DNA from: Xestospongia bergquistia | Taxonomy: Eukaryota; Porifera; Demospongiae; Haplosclerida; Petrosiidae | Assembly: GCA_963965975.1 (NCBI GenBank) | Contig: OZ014412.1 | Span: forward strand, 9,088,849-9,152,848 | Length of the DNA: 64,000 nt | Direction of reading: 5' to 3' | Part shown: one piece after another, positions 48,127 to 61,149 of the stretch | How the letters are laid out: every line of letters begins with the position of its first letter | How positions within the stretch are numbered: the first letter of the stretch is position 1 | Translations under genes and position numbers: made by a program | Notes under the pieces: generated by a model | Told to the model about the DNA's origin: nothing | The model's input: the letters and a program-made list of their open reading frames with translations, nothing else | Databases searched by the model: none

Positions 48127-51100
48127 ATGGCTACCCCTAACGAGAAAGATTCCGGTAAGTGATTTGTAATAAATCCTCTGAGTCACTTTAGATTCATTAA
48201 CGATGTTGTAACTGTTGACTATGTTAATATATTAGTCTAATTTGATTTTAAACTTTCTCTTATTTGCGCTTAGTTACTTCTAGTTCCTAGTGGCCATTGA
48301 AGCCATCAGCTTTATGATTTAAAACCGACAAGAATATAATAATAATAATATTTTATGATAATATTATATTTCTTAAGTGTCATTACTTCATGCTTAACGT
48401 GTTTGTGCTTTGTATATGTGTTTTACAGTTCTCATAAATCTTCTTCGAAGGAATTCGCTCAGAAAAGAGCAGTTGTATTTAAAATGTGATGATCAGCTCT
48501 TTAACTCTTTATCTCGTCAAATAACTCACTTTGATCTGTTGGGACTCAATCTTGGATTAACAAGACCACAAATAGTAGAAATAGGACGTGATAAAGACAA
48601 TGAAAGAAGTAGAATAATGGAAACATTATGGAAATGGAGAGAAAGAAATGGTAGTAGTGCTACATATCTAGCATTAATTGAAGTCTTTATTGAAGATGAG
48701 AAAATTGAAAGTGCAGAGTTTGTGTTGAGTTTCTTCATTCAACAAGAACAACCACAATCATTATACAGACATCAAGGTATTATATGACAATTACAACAAT
48801 TTGTTTATTTATTTGCTTGTTTTCTGTTTTAGGGAAAGGCAGGAATGGTAAATGTCACCATAAACCGAAAGAGATGGTATCTTCAAAGTATCATCAACAA
48901 GATAGACAATACTTACCACAACATCAATTCAGATATTGTTCTGGTATGACCAGATCATTTACATCTAGAAGTCGACACAATCAAACATATTATGTCAATA
49001 GAGGGGCTCAATATAATGAATCTTTTATACCAGCAGCTTCTCAGAAACCTAAACAAGTTAGACGCACTCGTTCACAAAGTGTTTCAGTTTATTCTATGGG
49101 CTGGAGTCGACCATCATTACAGGCTCAAGGCTTTAGACGGTCTCTAAGTGCTCCTCCTTCTAAAATAGTAGGAGAGCTGGATCTAAACAACCCATCCTCA
49201 CAAATCTTTGATAAATTCTATGATAGAATGGTTACTATCATTAGTAAGGATGAAGATCTCAGTGATCGTATCTTCAAATGTTTAAATGAAAAGTTTTTCT
49301 TACCTACCACATTAAGAAAACAGTCTTATTGGGATCTATTGCCTTGTCTAGCCATCAAGAATAAAGCAATAGTTGAAACTGTTAGCACTTTTATAAGTAG
49401 AGGCAGAACTCCTGACAATTCACTTTGTAAATTTGTGAATTTGTTAGGAAATTTCCCAGAACTGAAACACTTGGCTGAAGAGATGAAAAGAGAAGGTTAA
49501 TATTTTGTAATACAATGTGATTGTTACTGTTTTGTTCTTCATCAATAGCATCATCACTTGCAGTTACCATTGACTCAAATCATTTAATAGCCAAGACCAA
49601 GGCTAAAGAGATAATATGTAAAAGTGTTTGTTTGACAAAATCTAGTTTTTCAGGTAAGCATGCATGCAATTAAGCAGTTTAGTAAATTATTTCCACATGA
49701 ACACACTCTTAAGACAATTATTGTATTTATTATATGAACTAAATATATTGTTATAAATTCAATAATTAAGTAAAAATAATAGTAATTTATCTGTTATACA
49801 TGTGATTTTTTATTTTAGATGAACAAATTGGCTTAGATTTACAAGAATCTTCTCAACCTATTCAAAATTATGCACGACACTTACGAAGTTATTACAAACG
49901 GTGGCATCCTGATCCAAAGTGGTCTCCAGCAAAAATTAAAGTATTTGTTGATTTAGCAATTATTGAGAGTTCTATGGATTATAACGATAAATTTTCTCGT
50001 TCTTCTCTTCATGGCTCTATAGATGACATATTAAAAAAAAAGAAATCTATATCATTTGAAGCGCTTTGTCAACTGCCTTGTGGTTCAACAATACTTATAG
50101 AAGGGGCACCAGGTATTGGGAAGTCTGTGTTAGCCTTTGAATTATGTCGTTTTTGGATTGATAAAAAAGCACTTCGTCATTACTCCTTGCTTTTACTACT
50201 CCGGCTACGTGATAAACTAGTACAAAATAATTTCTTACCTATAAGAGATTTGCTGAAATGTTTTCTACGTGATCAATCATGGAAACAGCAAGCCATTCAA
50301 GATATCATTGATAACAGCGGTGAAGGTTTACTAATAATTTTAGAAGGTTATGATGAGCTTCCTGATGAATTATTGAACAAAAGTGATCAAGTATTTGATC
50401 AAATCATGCAAAATATTCCACAAGCAACTATTATGGTCACCAGTCGTCCTTCTCTTAAATGTAATCTGATGCAAAGGTTTGAATTTACGCATCATATTGA
50501 GGTACTAGGATTTACAAAAGATAGCAGAGCTCAATATATACAGGAGTTTTTTAATAGTAACATGACATTACAGGATGAATTCTTTAAGTATTTAGAACAC
50601 TTTCCTAAAATTGAAGGATGTCTCTATGTTCCCATCAATCTTGTAATTGTTTTAGATGTCTTTCAAGATTCATTTGTTAATGGTAAAGTTTGTCTACCAG
50701 AAACTATGACAGAGCTTTATGACACTTTAGTACGAATGTTGATATATCGACATTTAAAAGATACTAACAAAGTCAACTTTAAAAGTCTCAAAGAATTACC
50801 ACAACCAGCATTGTCTACATTCCACGATCTTTGTAAGCTTGCATATGATGGGATTTATAACAACCAGGGGCTTGTTTTTTATCGTCATGAAAGCTTTGAG
50901 ACACTTGGCTTAATGCAAAAGGAATCACAAATGGTTCCAAGTGAAGGTGGTGATGTGTTTGTTTATAGTTTTCTTCACTTGACTATTCAAGAGTTTCTAG
51001 CAGCATATCATGTACATGAAAACCAGCAAAAGGTCCACCGGCTTTTCAGTAAATGCAACTATGTGTTTAAATTTGCTACTATGATGCGCTTCTTAGCTGG

Positions 51101-52298
51101 TTTAACAAAATTGGAATCAGTACACTTTCCTATTCTAAATATATTATACAACTGTAACATTTTTCATCAGTTTTTTGAGGCAAGAAATGATACACTTACC
51201 TCCATGCTTTTGAACAGAAAAAAGTCTTTGAAAATAGCACGTCTGTCACCAATTCCTACTCCAGTGGATATGTACATGATAGGACGTTGTATTGCTTTGG
51301 GTCAATGTCAGTGGGAACTTGGTTTTACATTACGTGGTGTAACTTGTGATCATTTGGAGATGTTCATATCTGGTTTGAATTCTATTGGTGAGGTTAAAGG
51401 TCAAATTGAGCATATTAGTTTATCTTTGAATTCTCTTGGAAATAACATTTCAAACTGTCTTCTCAAAATCCCCAAATATATTCTAAAGAATTTATGTAGT
51501 CTTCATTTACGAGCTATTGAAGTTGATGTTTGCTGTTTGGACAATTTAGTATTAGCAATACCAAATCTTATCAACTTGAAAAAATTTCTTTTTCATGATA
51601 ATTATTTCAAAGAAGGTGAACAAAAGCATTTTATTGAAGTTCTTTGTCGCTCTAAATCCCTTCAACATGTTTCATTCTCTACACTTAGTCCAGATGAGTG
51701 TGTTTCATTGTTAACTAGTTCACATACTCTTCACACAATAGAACTTTACCAACTTTCACCTCTTAGTATTGAAGCTGTTATAAAATGCTTATCATCAAGT
51801 AAAGCACTTAAAACTCTTCAAATTCATCAGAGCGAAGTCAAAACCGACTTCATTAATGACCTCCCCACTATTTTACCTTCCTCTCATCTCAAGTCACTTG
51901 AGTTTATTAATTGTGCAATAGACTCTGTTACAGTTCATATTATAACTGATGCAGTGATAAATACCCCATCATTGGAGAAACTAAACCTCAGTGATAACCT
52001 AATAGATGATGAAGGTAGACATTATCTTGCTAATATGATACACCCATTGAGTGGAGCAGAGTCTTCAAAAGAGCCAGCTGCAGATATAACTCACCAACTC
52101 AATGAAATATATCTTGATCACAACCCCTTTAACAAACTAACTATCTGGAACCTTATGGATGAACTTGTATCTTGTCATCCAAGGTCACTTTTTAAGGTTC
52201 ATTTATCTTTGGGATGGAAGGATTACATAGAATCACTTCCTACTTATCCTCTAGTTAAGGAGCGTATATATTTTGAAAGAAAAGATGACTATAACTGA
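48127..52298 (+). CDS. NLR-7: Death - CARD-like - NACHT - LRR receptor
   Basis: Model exons: 48127-48154, 48429-48776, 48833-49495, 49549-49653, 49819-52298 (1207 aa), all phase 1. Death domain at about 11-120, a basic Ser/Gln/Arg-rich linker at about 127-247, CARD-like domain at about 248-347, Walker A GAPGIGKS at about 477, Walker B LIILEGYDELPD, sensor-1-like TSRPSLK, FLHLTIQEFLAAYH, LRRs, and the tail FERKDDYN. The first exon (28 nt) resembles that of NLR-6, while the Death and CARD-like exons match NLR-3. The 5' end and the body therefore have different closest relatives, a mosaic origin. The gene is intact. Confidence 0.88.
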
Positions 52299-52461
52299 TA
52301 TATCCAGACTAGTGTATCTTTTTATTTTTTATTTTTAAATATCTCAAATTTGAAGCTGAAGTAGTTATTTGTAATAAATCTATATTGCAGTATATATATT
52401 ATATTTTAAACCATACATCTCAGAGAGTATATGATCTAGAACAGGAAAGTAAAGTTAGTCT

Positions 52462-54290
52462 TCAAAGATTCACTACTGTTGAGAGACTCTCTATAACCAG
52501 TACTGGCTGTACATTCAAAAGAATGAAATCATCTACCCTATGAGGCCTCCTATGCCGTCTCGGTTCCTGAACTTCAATGTTGTGAATAGTAGCCACCTCT
52601 GTAATGTACTTATACGTCTGATCCCAAGTGTCATCGTTCCTTAGTGTCTTTAAGGTATCTGATGTGGAGATAACTAAATCAGCAGCTAAAGCCAGATCTA
52701 TCTCTCTACTTTGGAGCTGATCAGATAATGATTTGGTGATTCCTATTATACGTAGGAAGATGACTAGACAGGAAATGAACTTAAAACTGTGAATTTGGTG
52801 CAGTGAACCAGTAGCCTCAATTGCTTTGGGTTTATCATTGCCTTCAGCAATAGAATCAAGTGTGGCTAAGATGGAATCAAAGGTACTGGCAATAACATCT
52901 AGTGACAAGTATCAGATAGCCTTTGCAATTGTCTGGTTTGTTTATCTGGATGAAGCTGATTTTGCATCTCCAAGTAAATGACATGAGCTTTGCTGGATGA
53001 CATAAAGACATAGAGAGATTATACTAAGGAGAAGAGCTCAAAAGCATGAGAGTTGTTTTTGACGCAGTTGACAAGAACTAAATTGAGACAATGGGCATGA
53101 CAGTGAGCATAGATAGCTTGTGGAACCAACTCTCTAATGCGCTGCTGAACACCACTACAACAACCATTCATTACTGAAGCGCCATCATACCCTTGAGAGA
53201 CAATAATATTGACATCCAAGTTGTAAAGTGTTAAAGTGTCCAGTATATACTTAGACAAGTGCTCAGCTGTTAAATTAGAAGCTATGAGAAAAGTTAGAAA
53301 ACACTCCACTATTGAATGGGTATTACCATCAAGGTAACGAATGACAATGGAAAGTTGTTCTTGTTTACTCATATCCTTAGTTTCGTCAGCTAGTATGGAG
53401 TAATACCCAACTTGCTGAACAGAGGTACATATCTGTTGTCTTAGCATATTGGCCATGATGTTGATAATATCATTTTGAATTCTAGGAGATGTGTAAAGAG
53501 CATTTCTGGGACCATGATAAAATTTCTCTGCTACAACTGGGTCATGTTTTGCAACAAGAGATACAATCTCCTTAAAGTTACCCTTATTCAAAGACTCACT
53601 GGATTCATCATGTCCCCGGAAAGAAATTTCTTGTCTGCTACAAAGTAGTAGTACCTCGGCTACCGTTTTGATGTAATGCCTGTTCTTCTTTATCTGCTCT
53701 GCTCTATTGCTACCTAGTTGTTCCGCAACTGACCCAGTTTTAGAAGTAGCTCTGAACTGCTCCCATGCTACAACTGCTTGCTTATGAGAAATACAGTTGT
53801 TATGGCTGAGAAGTATTCCCTTAGAACCAGTAGCATACTTCCAATCACGAAACCCTGAGGTAGTAAAAGCTTTTTCAGGCCTACTAGTGCAAATACTCGT
53901 TGAGCCAAACAAGCAACAGGGGTAGCAATAAGCAGCGTCTTTCTTTATGGAGTATTCCAGCCACGAATATTGTTGAAACCATTTGGAGCTGAATGATCGT
54001 GCCTTGCCTGAAAAGTATGTTACAGGAAACTGTATGCTAGCTGGTTGACAAGGGGAACACTCAGGAGTTGAAGCAATATCATCAACACTACCACTATCAT
54101 GAGCTCAATGGGGTGGATTCTGTGATGAGTGTGGTCAGTCTCATCTTCAGCTACCTCTTCATTGCACTCATTATTGAGAGTAATGGTCTCCATAACTGAA
54201 TCACTTGTGGTCTCTCTCTCATAGTCTTCCTCTATATGTCTTCTCTTTGGTAAAAACTCGTATAATGTCAGCTGCCTACTCATCTTTTAC
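52462..54290 (-). pseudogene. Decayed hAT-type transposase gene (ZMYM1/TTF-DUF4371-like)
   Basis: On the minus strand in order: an N-terminal MSRQLTLYEFLPKRR segment (from 54283), a TTF-type zinc-finger region near 53990-53880 (AAYCYPCCLFGS), and a DUF4371-like transposase segment (53912-53019, with ILADETKDMSKQEQLS and HCHAHCLNLVL). After a gap with stop codons comes a further transposase piece (52908-52462). Frames are broken at least twice and the C-terminal hAT dimerisation part is missing. No clear terminal inverted repeats or target duplication were found, so element ends are unknown. Confidence 0.75.
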
Positions 54291-54701
54291 AATGTGTTAT
54301 GACAACGTGGTTAACGGTTATTACAATTTAAAAGTATAGATACTTAGTTATGAATATAATTATTGTACAAAACTTTTAATTAATTAATAATGAATATAAT
54401 TATTAGTGAAGTTTGATGCCCGGGCCCAGGTACGCCACTGGACGCTCGATTCTAAGAGACGGCTCGTGGTACTCGTGCTCAGCGATTTTAGAAATAGCGC
54501 ACATGCCAAAAATGGAATTAGGAATAAGAATTGGAACTCATCAACTGGGTAGTTAATTGGGATTTTTAAACACGCCGAGGTTCGCAGAAGAAATAAGAAA
54601 CAGGAATTGGGAATGTCCGTCTGCGGCTTCCGTAGTTGTCTGAGCATGCGCAACGTACTTGAATGTTAACGGAACGCCTCTCTGGTTACAGTCAGGCAGT
54701 T
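54291..54701. promoter_or_regulatory. GC-richer region upstream of NLR-8
   Basis: From about 54415 the sequence is clearly more GC- and CpG-rich than its surroundings, leading up to the NLR-8 start, so it probably contains the promoter. A stretch around 54611-54643 (CTTCCGTAG core) resembles 47951-47983 upstream of NLR-7, which suggests a shared dispersed repeat or promoter element. Confidence 0.4.
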
Positions 54702-57700
54702 ATGGCTGCCCAGCAAGTTGTAGTGGCTGCTGAAAGACCTGAAGAGACAGGTACGTTTCCCTTTTTCAACATTAATATAGTTTTAATGATGGTTATACTC
54801 AAAGGATTCACACCCTTATTTGCCAGAGGCAAGTCTAGCAATTTAGACTGCCTTCTTTAACCAATCCTATAATATGATTACTTTTAAAATAGTCACGTCA
54901 AGAGTCTTTATGCTTGTCACTATAATTATAGTCTTTCCAAACAACTGGTCACAACATATACACGTGCATAAATACATGTCTAGTCCTGTGTATGTCCTAT
55001 GGATAGTTCAAAGACTTCTCACCAATATAATATCCTGTGGATAAATATGGTACTCCCCACCATGATCTGTTTTGTAAATCTTATATCAGTCTTATGTATA
55101 TATTTTAAGTATGGCACATTGGATATCAAAGCAACCATTTGTAAATGGCCATTCTATTAGAAATTATTTTAATCAAAGCTTCTATCAGTTGCAACTTCTG
55201 ATAGCATTTTGCATAAGGTGAATAGCTAAGGTCTGTTCATTTCAAATACTCTTGAGTATAACTGTCACATTAAACTATATAAGCAAATCATACTAGAAAA
55301 ATCTATCTATATACTGTATAGTGGATTTGTGATTACACATATATCACTAATAAAATGATATGTTACTTTAACCAACTAATTTTATATAGTTTACATAAAT
55401 GGATTACAGTGGAATCTATTATTCATGTGAATTGTTCACTATAATTGATTGCTGGTATGCTGTAATATTACAAGCAAGAAATTATACAGTGAGTAATTCA
55501 CATGAAGTTTGGATTCCATGCATAGCAACCCATAAATAAACTACAAATAGTTGGTTTTAAAGTCACATTAATTTTTATGCTGGCATGACTCATTTATTAG
55601 TTATAAGAGATTATCATTTTTTTATAGTCTTAGCAGAACTCGTTGAAATGAAATCACTTACTATGGAACAGTTGTCATGGGAATGTGATGACAACTTGTT
55701 TCTAGAGCTAGGTAGTCAGATACCACACTCTGGTTTAACACTAGCTCTTAGTCTTGGATTAACACGTGCTGATGAAGGACAAATCAAACGAGACGAAGAC
55801 AATGAGAGAGACAGGATAATTGCAACTTTATTAAAATGGAAAGAAAAAGATGGCAGTGATGCTACTTACCTGGCATTGATTAAGATCTTTATACAATATA
55901 GGAAACGTGAATTGGCTGAGTTTATATTGGACTATGCTATTAAAAATGTATGTTTGGTGCCTGCGAAAAAAGACAAATCAGGTACTTATAACTATATTAT
56001 TATAATTATAAGGTACTAGAATACTATTTTGCATATTTTGCACTTTGCCTGTGTACTATAATTTTCATTATTATGAAGTCTGATGGTAAAGGTGTTCAAT
56101 TATGCAAATTCATTGAAGTTGACCTTTTTCATCTGCTATCATAACAAACTCTATTGATAAAGTAATAACAATGATAACAGGATTGTTATTGTAACCATCA
56201 TTCCAAATTGCTTTCATGTTGATTTAAAAGTTAGCAGAAGCTATGGCTAGTGTACCTAGGTGTCTCGTTAGAGGAAACTAGTAGCTAGTTAGTGATGTAT
56301 AACATCATAGGTTTGCAAAAAATCAATCAAGTGGTTATTAAGTGTGTCACTCATCAGTGTATACGTACAGGAGTCATAAAAGTTTTGTTTTGCATCGTCC
56401 CAATTATACTCTCCTACAGAATATTTTAGGCTATGCTGTATATTTATATATAATATCCCTTAACACTCTAGAATATCAATGAATATTCTAGCATTATAGT
56501 AATGAATTTGCACTCAATAAAAATATTTACCATGAAAGTCCATTTACTTAAGATGATGCAATATTAATGTAATTTGATTAGCATTATAAAACTTATGTCC
56601 TTTGATAAACATACAACCCCAAGCAGCTGAAATAAGTTAGTAATAATTGAAATATGAGATCATATGTTTGGACTCTTTTCCAAATTTTAAGGTATAGTTA
56701 TGGTATTAATTCTAAATAGTAACAATTCACAATATCTAGCACTTCAATTTGTTATTATTTATTTGGAAAATTTAGGCCCAAATTTGTGTTTCTTACCATG
56801 CGATCTTAACACTGCATATAGCTGTTTATTTGACTGAATATTATCATTAATTATCACAGATCAATCTCATTTGACGGAAAAAAGTAGTCGATTGTCTGTA
56901 GTAAAATCAAAGCCTGTATCTACAAAGGCCCCCAAGACCAAATCAGTGCAAGATACAAGACGATCTAAGAGTGCACCTGTTTCAAATTTCAGGACACTCA
57001 CAGTAGAAGAGCCACAGTATCAAAATAATCCTTATTCATGGGTTTTTAATAAATTCTATGACAGAATCATTGATATTGTAAGCAAAGACCAAAGCCTTGG
57101 TGATTCCTTCATACAAAGTATGCGTTCAAATAGTCTTGTACCTACTATGCTGAAAACGAAAGCTGATCAATTGTCCTGTCTACCTATTAAAAACAGAGCA
57201 ATTATCGGAACAATTGGTATTCACATTCACAAATGTAGATTTCCTATTTGGACATTCACTAAATTTTTGAGATTAATTGGACAATTTCCAGAATTGGAGG
57301 AATTAGCTAAAGACATGAAACAAGAAGGTAGATTATAATACCATTTAAGACTTAAATTACAGATTGCAATTTATTATAGCTGAGAAGTTTGGTTTCATAA
57401 TGAAATTAAAGGTATCACAATCTAAACCTAAAGATGTTGCTCCCAAAAAATTATCGAGTAAGTAATATTTATCATGTACATTGTATGGTATGTAATAAAA
57501 TGTATTATAGTTATGCATTCTTTGTCATATAGTGTCTGCTACAGACTTGCAGGAAGCTTCATTAACCGAGTCAATTAAAGCATATGCAGATCATTTAAAA
57601 CTGTTTTATGCTACACGATCATATATGAAAAGGTCTTCTGGTCCTAAGATTTCTCCTTCTGGTGTGTTCATTGACTTGGCTCTTGCTAAGAATGACAGTC

Positions 57701-60015
57701 ATCAGTTCTCTTTAGCTATTATCCATGGCTCTGTTGATCACATCCTTAAAAGAAAGGCACAGTTAACTTTGGAAGATCTTCATCTAATTCAATATGGCTC
57801 ATCAGTACTTATAGAAGGGGGCCCAGGCATTGGTAAGTCTACATTAGCCTTTGAATTATGTCGTCGATGGGTTAATAAAATAGCATTCCAACAATACTCT
57901 ATACTATTATTACTCCAACTGCGTAATAAGCCAATACAAAGTGCATTGTCATCAATTGACCAATTATTAGGATGTTTTCTGCATTCTCAATCGTGGAAAC
58001 AACAAGCCATTCAAGATATCATTGATAACAGTGGTAAAGGTGTGATGATGATTTTAGAAGGTTATGATGAGCTTCCTGATGAATTAGTAAATGACAGCGA
58101 TCGAGTTTTTGATCAGATCATGCAAAGTCTTCCACTAGCAACAATTATTGTCACCAGTCGTCCTTCAGTTAAACGTCAGCTGATACAAAGTGTTGGTTTT
58201 ACGCATCATATTGAAGTTCTAGGATTTACAAAAGATAACATAACTAAATATATACACAATTTCTTTGAGAGCAAAAAATCATTGCATATGCATGACGAGT
58301 TTCTTCAGTATATTGAACATTTTCCTAAAATTGAAAAATGTCTCTATGTTCCTATTAATCTTGAAATAGTTTTAGAGGTCTTTCAGCATTCTCTTGTTGG
58401 TAGTAGAGAAACTATGACAGAGCTTTATGACACTTTAGTACGAATGTTGATATATCGGCATTTAAAAAGTCTTCATCCTAGTATGAACATCAACTTTAGT
58501 AGTTTAAAAGAGTTGCCGGAACCAACTTTGTCTGAATTTCATAATCTTTGTAAGCTTGCATACAATGGCATTTTTAAGAAGCAACAATTGGTTTTTTATT
58601 GTCATGAAAGCTTTGAGACACTAGGTTTAATGCAAAAGGAATCACAAATGCTTCCAAGTAAAGGTGGTGATGTCTTTGTCTATAGTTTTCTTCACTTGAC
58701 CATTCAAGAGTTTCTAGCAGCATATCATGTACATCTAATGCCAATCAAAGAGATACAAAAACACTTTGATGAATCCATCGATATTCTTGCATTACATATA
58801 ATGAGGCGTTTTTTAGCTGGTCTTACAAAACTTCAATCAGTATCTGTTAATGTTGTAGAGGAAATCGAAGATCCTAATATTTTTTATGAATTTTTTGAGG
58901 CACAAAATGATGCACTAGCATCAGAGGTGTTTGGTGAAAAAACCAAAGTGACAACAAAGAATCGATGTTCCCCAGTTCTTATTACCCAAGATGTATATGT
59001 ATTAGGACGTTGCATTGCTTTAGGTAAATGCTCTTGGTGGCTTGGTTTTACCTTGCGTGGTATTACTAGTGAGCATTTGAATATGTTTATAGCTGGTTTG
59101 AATTTTAAAAGAGCGATTAAAGGTCAAATTGAACACATTGGTTTATCTTTGAATCCACTTGGCAATGAAGGCATGAAGTCTCTTCTTAAATTCCCAAGTT
59201 TAGTTTTACAAAATTTGCGTAGTCTCTATTTACGAGGTATTGAAGTTGATGCACACTGTTTGAATGATCTAGTTTCTAAAGTGCCTAACCTTAAGAACTT
59301 GGAACTTCTTCTATTTCATGATAACTACTTAGAAGAAGATGAACAAGAACATTTCATTAAAGCTCTTTGTAACTCCAAATCACTTAAACATGTTTCATTA
59401 TCTACACTTAGTCCAGATGAGTGTATGACTCTGATAACTAGTTCACACACTCTTCACACAATAGAGCTTTACCAACTTTCTCCTCTTAGTGTTGGAGCTG
59501 TTCTTGGACATTTATCAAAAGGTACTAACCTTAAACACCTTCAAATTCACCAGAGTGAAGTCAAGACTGAGTTTGTTCGTAGCCTTCAAATAAATTTACC
59601 TTTATCTCATCTCAAGTCACTTGAATTTATTAATTGTGCTATAGACTCCAAAACAGTTCGTATTATAGCTGTTGCAGTGATGAACACCCCTTTATTAGAG
59701 AAACTAAACGTTAGTGATAATCTAATAGATGATGAAGGTGGATGTCTTCTTTCTGATAAAATATCTTCAATTCTCTCAATGAAGTCTTCAAAACAACCCA
59801 CTATGAAACCTCAACTCAAAGAAGTATGTTTAGATCATAATCTTTTTACTGAAAAGACTATCTCAAAGCTTATCAATGAACTATCATCTTGTCAACCTCG
59901 ATCATACATAACAATTCATTTATCATTAAAATGGCAAGAATACGTACAAAAACATCCGAAATACCAAAAAGTACAAGTATATTTTCAATTTGGCAGAATT
60001 GAAGATAATCATTAA
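54702..60015 (+). CDS. NLR-8: Death - CARD-like - NACHT - LRR receptor
   Basis: Model exons: 54702-54750, 55628-55981, 56860-57327, 57380-57457, 57533-60015 (1143 aa), all phase 1. Death domain at about 17-125 (GSDATYLALIKIFI), linker with basic SxSAP-type motifs, CARD-like domain at about 194-291, Walker A GGPGIGKST at about 412 (Ala of GAPGIGKS replaced by Gly), Walker B MMILEGYDELPD, FLHLTIQEFLAAYH, LRRs to the end. It is intact. Its Death exon is closest to NLR-2 and NLR-4, and the LRR segment SPLSVGAVLGHLSK is shared only with NLR-4. Confidence 0.88.
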
Positions 60016-60604
60016 CAAGCTTATACTAATTAGATATCAGACAATTATTTTTTCCTATCCTTTATTGCACTTCAGTTATATTTAGTCTACTTTAATTATA
60101 CACCTACATTTTTGTAATTGGGTGACAAATGATTTGTACTATTATAACACACAATATCATAGATAAGTGTATTGACTTGTAAGAGTTATAATAATGTTAA
60201 TTTTTAAATTGTTTTCTATTAACACCAAAATTAGTATAATTCATTAAATAAACATCTCATTGCTTACTATTTATATCTACACAAACAAAAAGTATACTAA
60301 TGAATGTCAGTAGCAAGTATATAGTTTATATTTTTAAAGCAGACATTTGGGCCATAATATGATGTCAATAGTAGAATTGTCATTCAAAATAATCAGAGAA
60401 AGTAATCATTGATAGATATGGAAATGCAATCAGTTTTCATATATGCAGTCAAGTCCAAGAAGTGAGTAGATATTTGCTAACTGCAACAATATCTCTTATT
60501 TCTACATAAGAACATCAGCTGTCTAGTGTGTACTAAGTACTAAGTGACTACATTACAAGTAGCACTAGCAATAATGAAATGTAAACATATATATAGTGGA
60601 TGAT
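60016..60604. other. Intergenic, 3' of NLR-8
   Basis: AT-rich, no coding potential; contains a dispersed-repeat-like segment (60330-60400) similar to 9661-9740. Confidence 0.45.
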
Positions 60605-60730
60605 AGACTGTGGCATTTGTGCTATTGACTCAGTTAAATTTCACATAATAGTTGATACAGTGATGAAGACCCAAAAATTAGAGACAAGTTGTCATGGAGT
60701 TCAGAAACACTTGCAATTTGGTTGAGTTAT
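60605..60730 (+). pseudogene. Short, strongly decayed NLR LRR relic
   Basis: About 120 bp align with the NLR segment encoding INCAIDSVTVRIIADAVMKTPSLE, then decay, followed by a piece like the C-terminal CAATTTGG region. Frames are lost. It marks another dead NLR 3' end. Confidence 0.6.
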
Positions 60731-61149
60731 TAACTTCAGCTAAACTTCATAAAAAAATACATGTTAGAAGTGTTTGTAGTATACACTGGTTATGACATCC
60801 AATTCAACTAATATCAGGTAAAAATAACACACTATTAAAGTCATAAACCTATACTAAGTTAGTTTGGATGTCAGTCCTGACTCTCTGATTCATGATAATT
60901 AAAGGAATGAATTGTTTGAATTAGAACAACAGAACAAGTTAATTTAAGTTTATTAGCAACAGTAGCAATTTTTAATTTCTACAAATAAGTTTTTGTATAA
61001 TTGAATACAGTCACTAGCAGCAAAGTTTTTTGGTCTAATCAATTATCTGTATAGTAGAGAGTTGAGCCACAATACAACTCTGAATAGTAAAGTTACCATT
61101 CAAAGCAGACACCTATAAAGAGAAAGCAAGCATACTTGTACAAAGTGTG

